A stretch of DNA of 64,000 bases from Neorhodopirellula pilleata (GTDB lineage: Bacteria > Planctomycetota > Planctomycetia > Pirellulales > Pirellulaceae): NCBI RefSeq assembly GCF_007859915.1, contig NZ_SJPM01000003.1:356205-420204 (forward strand), written 5' to 3'. Under the pieces are notes generated by a model. The model was given only the letters and a program-made list of their open reading frames with translations, made no database searches and was not told the origin of the DNA. A program made the translations under genes and the position numbers. Every line of letters begins with the position of its first letter. The stretch's first letter is position 1. Of the stretch, positions 27,098-34,229 are shown in pieces.

Positions 27098-28039
27098 TCA
27101 GTACCGAAACCACTGGGCCAAGGCGCTTGCGTGGATCGCGTCGAATGCGGAGACTGTCGCCGAGTCGTCAACGTCGGGTCGCAAGTAGTCCTGAATCATT
27201 TGGTCGGTTCGATCCGAATCGTTTTGGATTCGATGTACCCACAACGACTTGAGAACTCCGACGCTGTCAAAAAGATCGGGTCGTAAGATCATCATGGCGC
27301 TATTGGCGACTTCACGGTTCGCATGGGGCAGCGAGGGCGTCTTGGCGATGATCCGACGCAATCCATCAGTCATCGACGCCTGAGTCAACCAAGCAATCGT
27401 CTCGCGTCCTGGAGCCGTCGACATTGTTCCAGCTTCTTCGGCATGGGCACGTGTTCGACTACTGTCGATTCCGTATCGCACCAGCGAAGGATCGGCACCA
27501 GATAGGTGACCAATCAAGGCGTCGATCCATCTCTCCACCACAACGCGTAGCTTGTTCAGGCGGACGGCATCTTGGACCGCACATCCTCGACGATCCAAGA
27601 TGGCTTCTTGGACTCGATTGCGGACTTCTAGATGCGACAAATGAATAGCTTGAGCGATCGGAGAGAATTCATCCCGATTGCCCGCCCGATCAATCCCATC
27701 GGCCAGAGCCGCGACAACTCGGGTGAGCACCTCGCTAGCCAACACTTCTTCGAGAACGCCGGTATGGTCTTGCCACCAGCATCGCATTCGATAGTGGTTG
27801 CCGCTGGCTTTCGCACGCGTGAATCGGGCGAGCGACTGGTTCCACAGGTCGATACGCAAACGCGACGCCGTCCAGTATCCATTGATCGCCTCAGGAGGTA
27901 CCGCCGCATGACGGTAAAGGATGGCCGGACCATGATGGGTCAAGACGGCCGCGAGTTCGGCAAGTTGAACGACATGCATACGGGAGCAACGGGTCGACGG
28001 GGAAAACGGTTGTACGACACCAGTGATCAGCACTCGCAT
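27098..28039 (-). CDS. Hypothetical protein, 313 aa
   Basis: No family was recognised. The product is soluble, with no signal peptide or membrane segment, predicted to be largely helical and rich in Arg, Ala and Trp. Recognisable stretches include an aromatic/basic section (NHYRMRCWWQDHTGVLEEVL) near residues 80-100 and a helical section around residues 125-195. The first ATG (28039) is preceded by a G-rich stretch (ATCGGGGGCG) close to the start; an internal Met at residue 21 (27979) is an alternative start. It stands alone between repeat-rich DNA downstream and a divergently transcribed membrane-protein gene upstream. It is preferred over the overlapping plus-strand frames because it is longest and has protein-like composition. 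Function unknown. Confidence 0.7.
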   Translation of the reverse strand: MRVLITGVVQPFSPSTRCSRMHVVQLAELAAVLTHHGPAILYRHAAVPPEAINGYWTASRLRIDLWNQSLARFTRAKASGNHYRMRCWWQDHTGVLEEVLASEVLTRVVAALADGIDRAGNRDEFSPIAQAIHLSHLEVRNRVQEAILDRRGCAVQDAVRLNKLRVVVERWIDALIGHLSGADPSLVRYGIDSSRTRAHAEEAGTMSTAPGRETIAWLTQASMTDGLRRIIAKTPSLPHANREVANSAMMILRPDLFDSVGVLKSLWVHRIQNDSDRTDQMIQDYLRPDVDDSATVSAFDAIHASALAQWFRY

Positions 28040-28407
28040 CGCCCCCGATACCTTGTCTCACGTCGAATCAAGCACGCCGCGTGCCTGATCGGTAAGCTGA
28101 ACGGCTTCTGAGTCGGGTCGAACAGGCGAAATTCATCGTTGACACGTAGAAAACCAACAAAGAATTGACTTTTTGACTCCCTCGGAAGCCATCGACCGAT
28201 GCCGATACGATGTGGCGTTCATGCAACATCCGGTGACTTGATGCGACGTTCGCGGTGGTTTTTAGAAATCTCGCGCCGCGGACCGTTCGAGTTGGTCTCT
28301 TGTGATTTGATCCAGTTCGTCGGTCGCAAAACTTGCTTCGTTGGACCGCAAGCCTAATTTGTCGACGCCCCCTCAACACTCAGTTCACTCCTGACCACCG
28401 CATCGAT
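28040..28407. other. Divergent intergenic region, 368 bp
   Basis: This region lies between two divergently transcribed hypothetical genes and should contain both promoters, but no convincing -10/-35 pair, operator or hairpin could be picked out by eye. Confidence 0.5.
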
Positions 28408-29133
28408 ATGTCTGCTTCACCGATAATCGCCCCGGCTCCCAACCCCACCGAAATGTCTGAATCAACAAGAATCTGTGAGACAGTGCCAATCCTTCCCCCA
28501 CGCCAAAATCAACTGCACTTCAGTTTGAAGATCGGCTTCACCGCGTTCATGGCCGTGCTTGTACCGTACTACTGGATCGAGTACGGGCCGACCAATTTTG
28601 TTTATTTTTGCGACATCGCGTTGTTCCTGACCCTCGCCAGCGTGTGGACCCAAAAGCCGATTTTCGCGTCGATGGCGGCGGTCGGGATCACATTGCCTCA
28701 GGTTCTATGGCAATTCGATTTTCTGACACAATTAGTGGGGATGCCGGTGATCGGAATGACCGACTACATGTTCAATCCGGAGATCTCGTTGTTTGCCCGA
28801 GGACTTTCGTTCTTCCACTTTTGGTTGCCGATTTTACTCATCGTGATCGTGGCCAAGTTGGGATATGACAAACGAGCGTTCTGGGCGTGGACGTTAACCG
28901 CTTGGGCGGCGATGTTGATCAGTTACTTCGGATTGCCTGAACCCGGCGCGGTGCTCAGTTTCACCAATCAACCGTCCAACGTGAACTACGTTTTCGGAAT
29001 GTCCGCCGAGGCTCCGCAAACGATGATGCCGGGATGGGCATGGCTGACCATGATGCTTGTCGGATTGCCGGTCCTCATCTATCTGCCCACGCACTGGGTA
29101 CTTGCCAAGTGTTTCGCATCACCCACACCGTAG
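28408..29133 (+). CDS. Hypothetical polytopic membrane protein, 241 aa
   Basis: After a polar N-terminal stretch of about 35 residues come several hydrophobic segments: LKIGFTAFMAVLVPYYWIEYG, the FVYFCDIALFLTLASVW segment, a segment near FASMAAVGITLPQVLW, FFHFWLPILLIVIVAKLG, AFWAWTLTAWAAMLISYFG and a final MLVGLPVLIYLPTHWVLA. This suggests six membrane spans with no large soluble domain. No transporter or enzyme motif was recognised. The frame opens earlier at a TTG (28333), but the ATG at 28408 is the more natural start; ATG 28453 is a further alternative. A small hairpin (29173-29193) lies 40 bp after the stop. Confidence 0.8.
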   Translation: MSASPIIAPAPNPTEMSESTRICETVPILPPRQNQLHFSLKIGFTAFMAVLVPYYWIEYGPTNFVYFCDIALFLTLASVWTQKPIFASMAAVGITLPQVLWQFDFLTQLVGMPVIGMTDYMFNPEISLFARGLSFFHFWLPILLIVIVAKLGYDKRAFWAWTLTAWAAMLISYFGLPEPGAVLSFTNQPSNVNYVFGMSAEAPQTMMPGWAWLTMMLVGLPVLIYLPTHWVLAKCFASPTP

Positions 29134-29172
29134 CGAAATTCGCCAAAACTCTCGGCCCCACCTAAGCGGCGT

Positions 29173-29193
29173 AGGCGATGATTAGCATCGCCT
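29173..29193. terminator. Hairpin downstream of the membrane-protein gene
   Basis: AGGCGATG and CATCGCCT form an 8-bp perfect stem around a 5-nt loop, 39 nt after the stop codon at 29133. No U-tract follows. It has the same GTAGGCGA lead-in as the hairpin after the giant gene, so this could be a terminator or a dispersed repeat. Confidence 0.35.
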
Positions 29194-29200
29194 GAACAAT

Positions 29201-29488
29201 AAGTGGCATTGGCTTCCAGCCTTTTTATACCCCCCAAGTCCTCATGTATTGCTCCCCTGCCAGCTCGTCTGGCAGGAAGCCGAGGTTGGCAAGCTAGCCA
29301 CGAGCCGCAATTCCCCCAACCTTCCGATTTTCACTTGTGCTCGCCGCTTGAAGCGGCGAGCTCAAGTGAAAATCGGAAGGTTGGGAGGGCGTCGTTGTCT
29401 AGCTTGCGAACCTTATTCACCCACGAGACGAGCTCGTGGGGGTCAAAAAAGATGTGGGGTATAGAAAGGCTGGAAGCCTATGCCACTT
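29201..29488. repeat. 288-nt palindromic island of nested inverted repeats
   Basis: Outer arms at 29201-29233 and 29456-29488 are 33 nt each with two mismatches. Inside them, a second pair (GAGGTTGGCAAGCTAG at 29283 against CTAGCTTGCGAACCTT near 29399) also pairs imperfectly. The centre is a hairpin with 23-nt perfect arms (29315-29337 and 29363-29385) continuing into a 10-bp stem (29340-29360). Small local palindromes sit on each shoulder (CTGCCAGCTCGTCTGGCAG; CCCACGAGACGAGCTCGTGGG). Short open frames across the island are consequences of the repeats. Origin and function are unknown. Confidence 0.85.
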
Positions 29489-29520
29489 TTACAATGCGGC
29501 AGTTCATGTTCACGCGATGC

Positions 29521-29626
29521 TAAGAGCCTATCCGAAAAGGGGTCTGACCCTCTCCGGCGAGACCAGAAACGCAATCAATATCGACTCGCCTCCAAAGGGT
29601 CAGACCCCTTTTCGGATAGGCTCTTA
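29521..29626. repeat. Perfect 31-bp inverted repeat starting at a stop codon
   Basis: Left arm 29521-29551 begins TAAGAGCCTATCCGAAAAGG. Right arm 29596-29626 is its exact reverse complement, with a 44-nt loop. Read on the minus strand, the right arm starts exactly with the TAA stop codon of the 29624-30976 gene. It could act as a bidirectional transcription barrier, but the matching motif at other gene ends suggests a dispersed repeat. Confidence 0.85.
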
Positions 29627-30976
29627 AGCAAACTCAATCTTGGAGGTTCCCGCCTGGCGTCGCTGCTCCGCCTGATCGACGACCTCAATACAAAGCGTTT
29701 CGGACAAGACTGCAAAATGTTGGTCGTGGCGGCGACTCGTCTTCAGCACGAAACAGCCTTGCACGTCATCATCGGGTGAATCAAGTTGCACTTCAATCGC
29801 ATGAGTTAACCAACCTCGAATCCATTTCGGAGGTCGCGATGCAGATAGCCTGATCGATCGCTTGGCACCACCGCTTGGCGTCGGCAACCATGTCATCGTC
29901 GACCAGGACGAACCAGGCTGCAACGTCCAACCGCCCGACTCGTCGGAATCTCGCATCAGTCGCAGACAACTCTTTGCCGGAAAAGGACCGATCGCATCTT
30001 GCGGGAACACGATTAGTCCCCGACGAGCAGGTAAGCCATAACCACGCCACAATCTCGCCAGCACCGGGTCGAGCAACATCGTTCGATAGAACCGGACCCG
30101 TCGCGCCGTCCAGCGAAAGACGACCAACGCGAGAAAAAGGACGAGCAAGTTGATCGCCGTCGCCAACATCGGACTGAAAGCATAGATCGTCATCAACACG
30201 GCACACGTCGCCTTGTTGGCGATCTCAAACATCGCGTCGACCGTCGGGAACGGCGTCAGCCAAACTAAAAACTCGAAGAAGAACTTGACGCTGTTGATGA
30301 CCAACAGATTCACCGTCATGGCGATCATCAAGAAGGTTTCTGCCGTGAAGCTGATCACGCCGGCCTCGACCACGATCGGGCGGTTTTGAATCGCCGCTTC
30401 CAACGGGCTCGCCAGAACAACCAATTCGTGTCCCGATGAAGCATCCCCGGCGTAGGACGACGTCAGTTTGATCGCCAGCAAGATCACGACCACCGCGTAG
30501 GCCTCGAGCCGGTCCATCGCTTGGGCGAACGGCTTGCTGACTTTGGAAAGCCGAGGAACACTCGTCAACAACGCCAAAATTGCGAACACGACAAACAATG
30601 GTACACTGCGAAGAGGCCCGGAAGCGCCGAGCAATGCATTGTCGGTGATCGCATCGGGCCCCCATAACGCTAGCCCAGACAAACACGCCACGCCAAAGAA
30701 CGGCGATAAGGCCAGCGGCGCCAATGGCCCCAACCAATCCGCCAGGTTCAAACGATCCACCCAAGCGGTCGCGGCCGCGATGTCTTGAACCTTGAAATCA
30801 CCCTGAAGAGCCTCCGGAATGTCAGCCTCGTCGACCGCAGATGACGACCGTGAATTCGACGCGGGAACCTCGGGAGTTTGACCGCTTGCCGGCACAGAGA
30901 ACTGGTCGATCGCTAAAAACACAAACGTCATCGATGCCAGCCAGATGAATCGCTTACTTGTCAAAAGATCCGACAT
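29624..30976 (-). CDS. Hypothetical exported/membrane protein, 450 aa
   Basis: The N terminus has a signal-like hydrophobic segment (FIWLASMTFVFLAIDQF) followed by a Ser/Ala-rich region (to about residue 55). A hydrophobic core of about five segments follows (LAPLALSPFFGVACLSGLALW, SVPLFVVFAILALLT, AYAVVVILLAIKLT, FLMIAMTVNLLVINSVKFFFEFLVWL and the ATAINLLVLFLALVVF segment). The remaining 160 residues are soluble, Arg-rich and probably beta-rich. No family was recognised and no catalytic motif is evident. The gene is divergent from aroK with a 60-bp gap. Its stop codon is the first base triplet of a 31-bp inverted-repeat arm. Possibly a membrane scaffold or sensor, but this is not supported by a recognised domain. 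Confidence 0.75.
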   Translation of the reverse strand: MSDLLTSKRFIWLASMTFVFLAIDQFSVPASGQTPEVPASNSRSSSAVDEADIPEALQGDFKVQDIAAATAWVDRLNLADWLGPLAPLALSPFFGVACLSGLALWGPDAITDNALLGASGPLRSVPLFVVFAILALLTSVPRLSKVSKPFAQAMDRLEAYAVVVILLAIKLTSSYAGDASSGHELVVLASPLEAAIQNRPIVVEAGVISFTAETFLMIAMTVNLLVINSVKFFFEFLVWLTPFPTVDAMFEIANKATCAVLMTIYAFSPMLATAINLLVLFLALVVFRWTARRVRFYRTMLLDPVLARLWRGYGLPARRGLIVFPQDAIGPFPAKSCLRLMRDSDESGGWTLQPGSSWSTMTWLPTPSGGAKRSIRLSASRPPKWIRGWLTHAIEVQLDSPDDDVQGCFVLKTSRRHDQHFAVLSETLCIEVVDQAEQRRQAGTSKIEFA

Positions 30977-31036
30977 GAAAATATCCAGGGTGGGTGGCGT
31001 TGCCGAAACCGAATAGATGACGTACCGTCAACCGTC

Positions 31037-31591
31037 ATGAAAAGAACATTCAATGAACGTCTGCACCTCTATTTGACAGGCTATCGCGGGTGCGGCAAGA
31101 GCACGGTCGCGAAACTCTTGGCCGGCCGTCTCCAGCGAGCCGTCGTGGATTTGGACGAAGTGATCGAGACCGATGCCAAAATGACCATCGCGGAGATCTT
31201 TGCCAGCGAGAACGAAACAGGTTTTCGTAACCGGGAAACCGAATCGTTGCTGCGAATCGCACTCGCACCCGCCCAAGTCATTTCGCTAGGTGGGGGTGCG
31301 ATTCTACGCGAAGAAAATCGGCGGACGATTCGCCACACAGGGGTTTGCATTTGGCTCGATGCCGACCCCGAGGTGATCGCCGCTCGCCTTTCGAGTGACT
31401 CCACCACCGGCGACCGGCGACCATCATTGACGGGCCAACCGGTTTTGCAAGAAATCCACGATGTGATGGCTCAGCGAGAGACTCTTTATCGCGAAGCCGC
31501 CGACCTTCGCATCGATACTAGCGGACTATCGATTGAAACGGTCGTTGATCAAATCGTCGCCGCCGTCGTCCCTAACGGCGGATCAATCTGA
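31037..31591 (+). CDS. aroK: Shikimate kinase
   Basis: Phosphorylates shikimate to shikimate 3-phosphate with ATP in the chorismate (aromatic amino acid) pathway, in the cytoplasm. The 184-residue length is typical. Visible motifs are Walker A GYRGCGKST (residues 15-23), the DLDEVIE segment with acidic residues D38 and D40, R64 in FRNRETE (shikimate binding), the SLGGGAIL loop with G85-G87, the lid arginine in RRPSLTG (R128), and R147 in MAQRETLYR. All key residues are present, so activity is expected. It is convergent with the beta-barrel gene (7-bp gap) and divergent from the 29624-30976 membrane-protein gene. No other aromatic-pathway gene is nearby. Confidence 0.95.
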   Translation: MKRTFNERLHLYLTGYRGCGKSTVAKLLAGRLQRAVVDLDEVIETDAKMTIAEIFASENETGFRNRETESLLRIALAPAQVISLGGGAILREENRRTIRHTGVCIWLDADPEVIAARLSSDSTTGDRRPSLTGQPVLQEIHDVMAQRETLYREAADLRIDTSGLSIETVVDQIVAAVVPNGGSI

Positions 31592-31598
31592 ACAAAGG

Positions 31599-32348
31599 CT
31601 AGTAGACCAATAATTCCAACGCACCTGTCAAGACAACGGCGTCGTCCGTGCCGATCGCACCACCTTTCCATGTCGTGAAATCTTCCAGATAGGTGATCCC
31701 GAACACGGCGCGACCGGGAATCCCAAAGAACTTGACGTCCGATTTGATATCCAATCCCCAAGTCGTTGTGAATTCGTCGATCTCGGCTTGGACGACTCCG
31801 GCGACGTTCGAGTATTTCCCGTTGAGGTCGTAAAGCCCCAACGTCAGGTCGATCCATAACGGTCGTCGTCCGAACGCCGTTTCCCATCCGCCGACCACTT
31901 TTGCACCGCGGTAATCGCTGTCGATGAACCCGCCCGCACCTTCCTGTTTCCAGTTCATTTGACTGTATCCAGTGCCTGCCGAAAGATCACCAATTCCGAA
32001 CGACCATGTGTCACGCAACAGTGCATCGAAGCCGAACATCTCCACATCGTCGGTGACGCCGTATTGCACACCACCTTCAATGCTTGTTCGGTAACCTTCG
32101 AAACGATGATGTCCGCGCAGACCGACGATCGTTCCGATGGACTCTCCATCTGTGGTGGTTGCGGCTTCAATATCCGGAAGCAAAGGCGCCCAGAGGCCGA
32201 CCGACGCATTCAGTTCGGTACCTTCAATGGCGTGAGCGGAATGGTTGTCGAACAGACCGACGCCTGCGGCCATGCCGACGACGGGGATCACAATGGCCAT
32301 CATCAACGACTGACGAAGCCGGTGGACCGAGAAAGATAGTTTTGCCAT
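31599..32348 (-). CDS. Predicted outer-membrane beta-barrel-like protein, 249 aa
   Basis: A clear signal peptide (hydrophobic MMAIVIPVVGMAAGVGLF, probable cleavage after SAHA at about residue 40) is followed by alternating polar/hydrophobic strands with frequent Gly and aromatic residues (FEGYRTSIEGGVQYG, SFGIGDLSAGTGYSQMNW, AVFGITYLEDFTTW). It ends in a hydrophobic/aromatic strand (ALELLVY), as outer-membrane barrels do. About ten strands could be drawn. No specific family was recognised; a small porin-like or surface barrel is the best guess. The start ATG is followed directly by basic residues typical of a signal peptide. Confidence 0.75.
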   Translation of the reverse strand: MAKLSFSVHRLRQSLMMAIVIPVVGMAAGVGLFDNHSAHAIEGTELNASVGLWAPLLPDIEAATTTDGESIGTIVGLRGHHRFEGYRTSIEGGVQYGVTDDVEMFGFDALLRDTWSFGIGDLSAGTGYSQMNWKQEGAGGFIDSDYRGAKVVGGWETAFGRRPLWIDLTLGLYDLNGKYSNVAGVVQAEIDEFTTTWGLDIKSDVKFFGIPGRAVFGITYLEDFTTWKGGAIGTDDAVVLTGALELLVY

Positions 32349-32754
32349 GACGGAGGGACATCATCAAGCGTTTCGGGAATGAGACACGAAGCCATTCGAC
32401 GTGTCGCTCATAGTTGTCCTTCGGACTTGAGGTTTCGCTGGTTTGAGAACAACCTCGCAAACGATCCGTTTCTCAGGTTTCCCGGTTCTCATTACGACTA
32501 ATCGTCCATCTCGTGCCGACTTCTTAAAAAAAGTTCAAGATTTGCCCACGAACATCCGTAGGTCGGCGAAACAGCGGCATAACAAGCCCGACGCGCAAGG
32601 ACTTGTTGATTGAATCGTTTAACGGCAAGCCGCAGGCGACAGAGTTTGAAAACGCAGACGCCTGCGGCTTGCCGTTAAACGAAAACGCCCAAACGCGCAC
32701 TAAATCAACAGCCCGGCAAGCGAGTGGACACCAGCACAAGCCCAACAGTTGCTC
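32349..32754. other. 406-bp intergenic region with one strong hairpin
   Basis: This region lies between the K+ channel stop and the barrel-protein start (both minus strand). It holds the nested palindrome at 32603-32710; the 250 bp next to the barrel gene probably contains its promoter, but no clear hexamers were seen. Confidence 0.5.
32603..32710. repeat. Nested-palindrome repeat, locus 2
   Basis: Outer TTGTTGATT (32603) pairs with AAATCAACA (32702). Inside is a perfect hairpin with 24-nt arms (32615-32638 and 32659-32682) around a 20-nt loop. The inner hairpin sequence (TCGTTTAACGGCAAGCCGCA...) differs from the inner hairpins at 26.8, 40.2 and 54.4 kb, although the outer boundary is the same. 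Confidence 0.8.
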
Positions 32755-33684
32755 TCAAGCCGGCCGATCCAGATCACTACCACACCGATAACAGTACTCC
32801 GCGTCGCTACGGTGGCGTGCCGCCTCGCATCTCGGACAAGGATGAAACTCCATCGGTTCGCTGTTTCCCTTCGACAGTTCCGCGCTGACGAAACCCGTCG
32901 GGACAATGATCAAACTATATCCGAGCAAGATCAAAGCTGCCGAGATAATCTTCCCGATCGTCGTATGCGGAACGACATCGCCATAGCCGACCGTCGTCAT
33001 CGTGACGATCGCCCAATACATCGCCTGCGGAATCGACGTAAAGTCGCTGTCCGGTAGACTACCGAACATGACCGATTCGATGTGATACATCAACGTGCCA
33101 CTGATCGTGACCGCGACCAACACGACGGACAAAAACACGATGATCTTATCGCGTGAATTCCAGATCGCATCGGCCAGTTCGTCCGCTTGGCTCATCATTC
33201 GCCAAAGCTTCAGGACCCGAAAAACGCGTAGCAATCGGACCGAGCGTAGGATCACGAACGAACGCGCCGAGTCACCCGTTAGGAGAGCCGCATACCCGGG
33301 CAAGACGGATAACAAATCAACGATGCCCCAAAAACTGGTGGCGTACTTCAGCGGATGACGAACGCATAACAGGCGCGCGATATACTCCAACGTAAACAAA
33401 ATGGTCAGCAACCATTCACCAACGACCAGCCACAAAGGCAGATCATGAATCGTCTGACCATCGACGACGCGAGTGACTTGATAGTCGGGTAAGGTTTCGA
33501 GTGATACAAAAACGATACTCGTCACAATCGCGACCAGCAATCCGATATCAAACGCACGACCCTCGGGCGTCTCCGCCTCAAAAATAATGTCGTACATCCG
33601 TTGACGCGTCCCGGCCTCGTGCGGACGCTGCACGAGGCGACGTTGCAGCGTTTTCGTATCGCGAGTTAACGGTCTCGATTTCAT
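32755..33684 (-). CDS. Voltage-gated-type potassium channel with C-terminal zinc ribbon
   Basis: Inner-membrane K+ channel of the six-helix family. S1 lies near residues 45-62 and S2 near 84-105. S4 carries evenly spaced charges (R147, R150, R153, R156 and K159 in RSVRLLRVFRVLKLWRMM), and S5 is near 181-200. The pore has the selectivity filter TTVGYGD at residues 230-236, and S6 spans about 243-262. The 45-residue tail contains two CxxC pairs (C283/C286 and C298/C301), which would form a small zinc ribbon. The length of 309 residues fits a single subunit that assembles as a tetramer. Its start codon overlaps the stop of the DinB-like gene (ATGA, 33681-33684), indicating translational coupling. 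The zinc ribbon is uncommon in this family. Confidence 0.92.
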   Translation of the reverse strand: MKSRPLTRDTKTLQRRLVQRPHEAGTRQRMYDIIFEAETPEGRAFDIGLLVAIVTSIVFVSLETLPDYQVTRVVDGQTIHDLPLWLVVGEWLLTILFTLEYIARLLCVRHPLKYATSFWGIVDLLSVLPGYAALLTGDSARSFVILRSVRLLRVFRVLKLWRMMSQADELADAIWNSRDKIIVFLSVVLVAVTISGTLMYHIESVMFGSLPDSDFTSIPQAMYWAIVTMTTVGYGDVVPHTTIGKIISAALILLGYSLIIVPTGFVSAELSKGNSEPMEFHPCPRCEAARHRSDAEYCYRCGSDLDRPA

Positions 33685-34226
33685 TCGCGATTCCGACTCG
33701 GCGAAATCTCACACCGCTTTTCGATGATCTCAAAATGGTGCTGCAAGTGAGCCGCACTGATCCAGGCAATGCCTCGAGGCGTGATGGCATGCCCACCGAC
33801 CGTTCCGACATGACTCCAAGTCGGCGGCTTGATTCGTTGCAACAACAACAGATTCGCTTGACGCAAATATCCCAATTCCGTGATCAGATGGCTGACGTTG
33901 CCCAACCCGAAACGTGACGCCGCGTAGGCGTTCTCGTCCCACGGCGGCAAGTCGGTCTGATCCCCGGCGGCGATTCGCATGATTCGATCACCAAAAACCC
34001 GTTCGGCATCGACGCAATGTTCCACCACTTGCCGAACCGTCCATGTGTACGGCGGATGAATTTTGTCGACAAGTTCCGACGACAAACAACCGCCCAACTC
34101 GCACATCCACCACAACTGCTGGTGCAAGACTTCGAGCACACACGATCCGGCAACTCGCTGAACCAACTCGCGGTGGTAGTCAAGCGTCACGTCCGATGAA
34201 TCGGGACGGCGAGATTTCGATGGCAT
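33681..34226 (-). CDS. DinB-like four-helix-bundle protein
   Basis: The 181-residue protein matches the DinB/DUF664-like four-helix bundle. An early helix contains VLHQQLWWMCE, a conserved-type segment reads WTVRQVVEHCVDAERVFGDR, an LPPWDENAY loop follows, and a last helix carries HLQHHFEIIEKR. The histidines at these positions (H in VEHC and the HLQHH group) are where family members bind a divalent metal; many act as thiol-dependent transferases or hydrolases, but the substrate here is unknown. The ATG at 34226 is preferred over the TTG one codon earlier. It begins 3 nt after the LRR lipoprotein stop and overlaps the K+ channel start by 4 nt, so all three genes are probably co-transcribed. 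Confidence 0.85.
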   Translation of the reverse strand: MPSKSRRPDSSDVTLDYHRELVQRVAGSCVLEVLHQQLWWMCELGGCLSSELVDKIHPPYTWTVRQVVEHCVDAERVFGDRIMRIAAGDQTDLPPWDENAYAASRFGLGNVSHLITELGYLRQANLLLLQRIKPPTWSHVGTVGGHAITPRGIAWISAAHLQHHFEIIEKRCEISPSRNRE

Positions 34227-34229
34227 CAA

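Noticed and set aside
26866..27252. 128-codon plus-strand frame
   Set aside because: It begins inside palindromic repeats and ends over the opposite-strand hypothetical gene; composition is Arg/Ser-rich without motifs.
29521..29626. Complete insertion sequence between the 31-bp arms
   Set aside because: The interior is only 44 nt, with no space for a transposase.
29203..29779. Several 60-106-codon plus-strand frames in the palindromic island and inverted repeat
   Set aside because: They translate hairpin arms and extend into the oppositely coded membrane protein.
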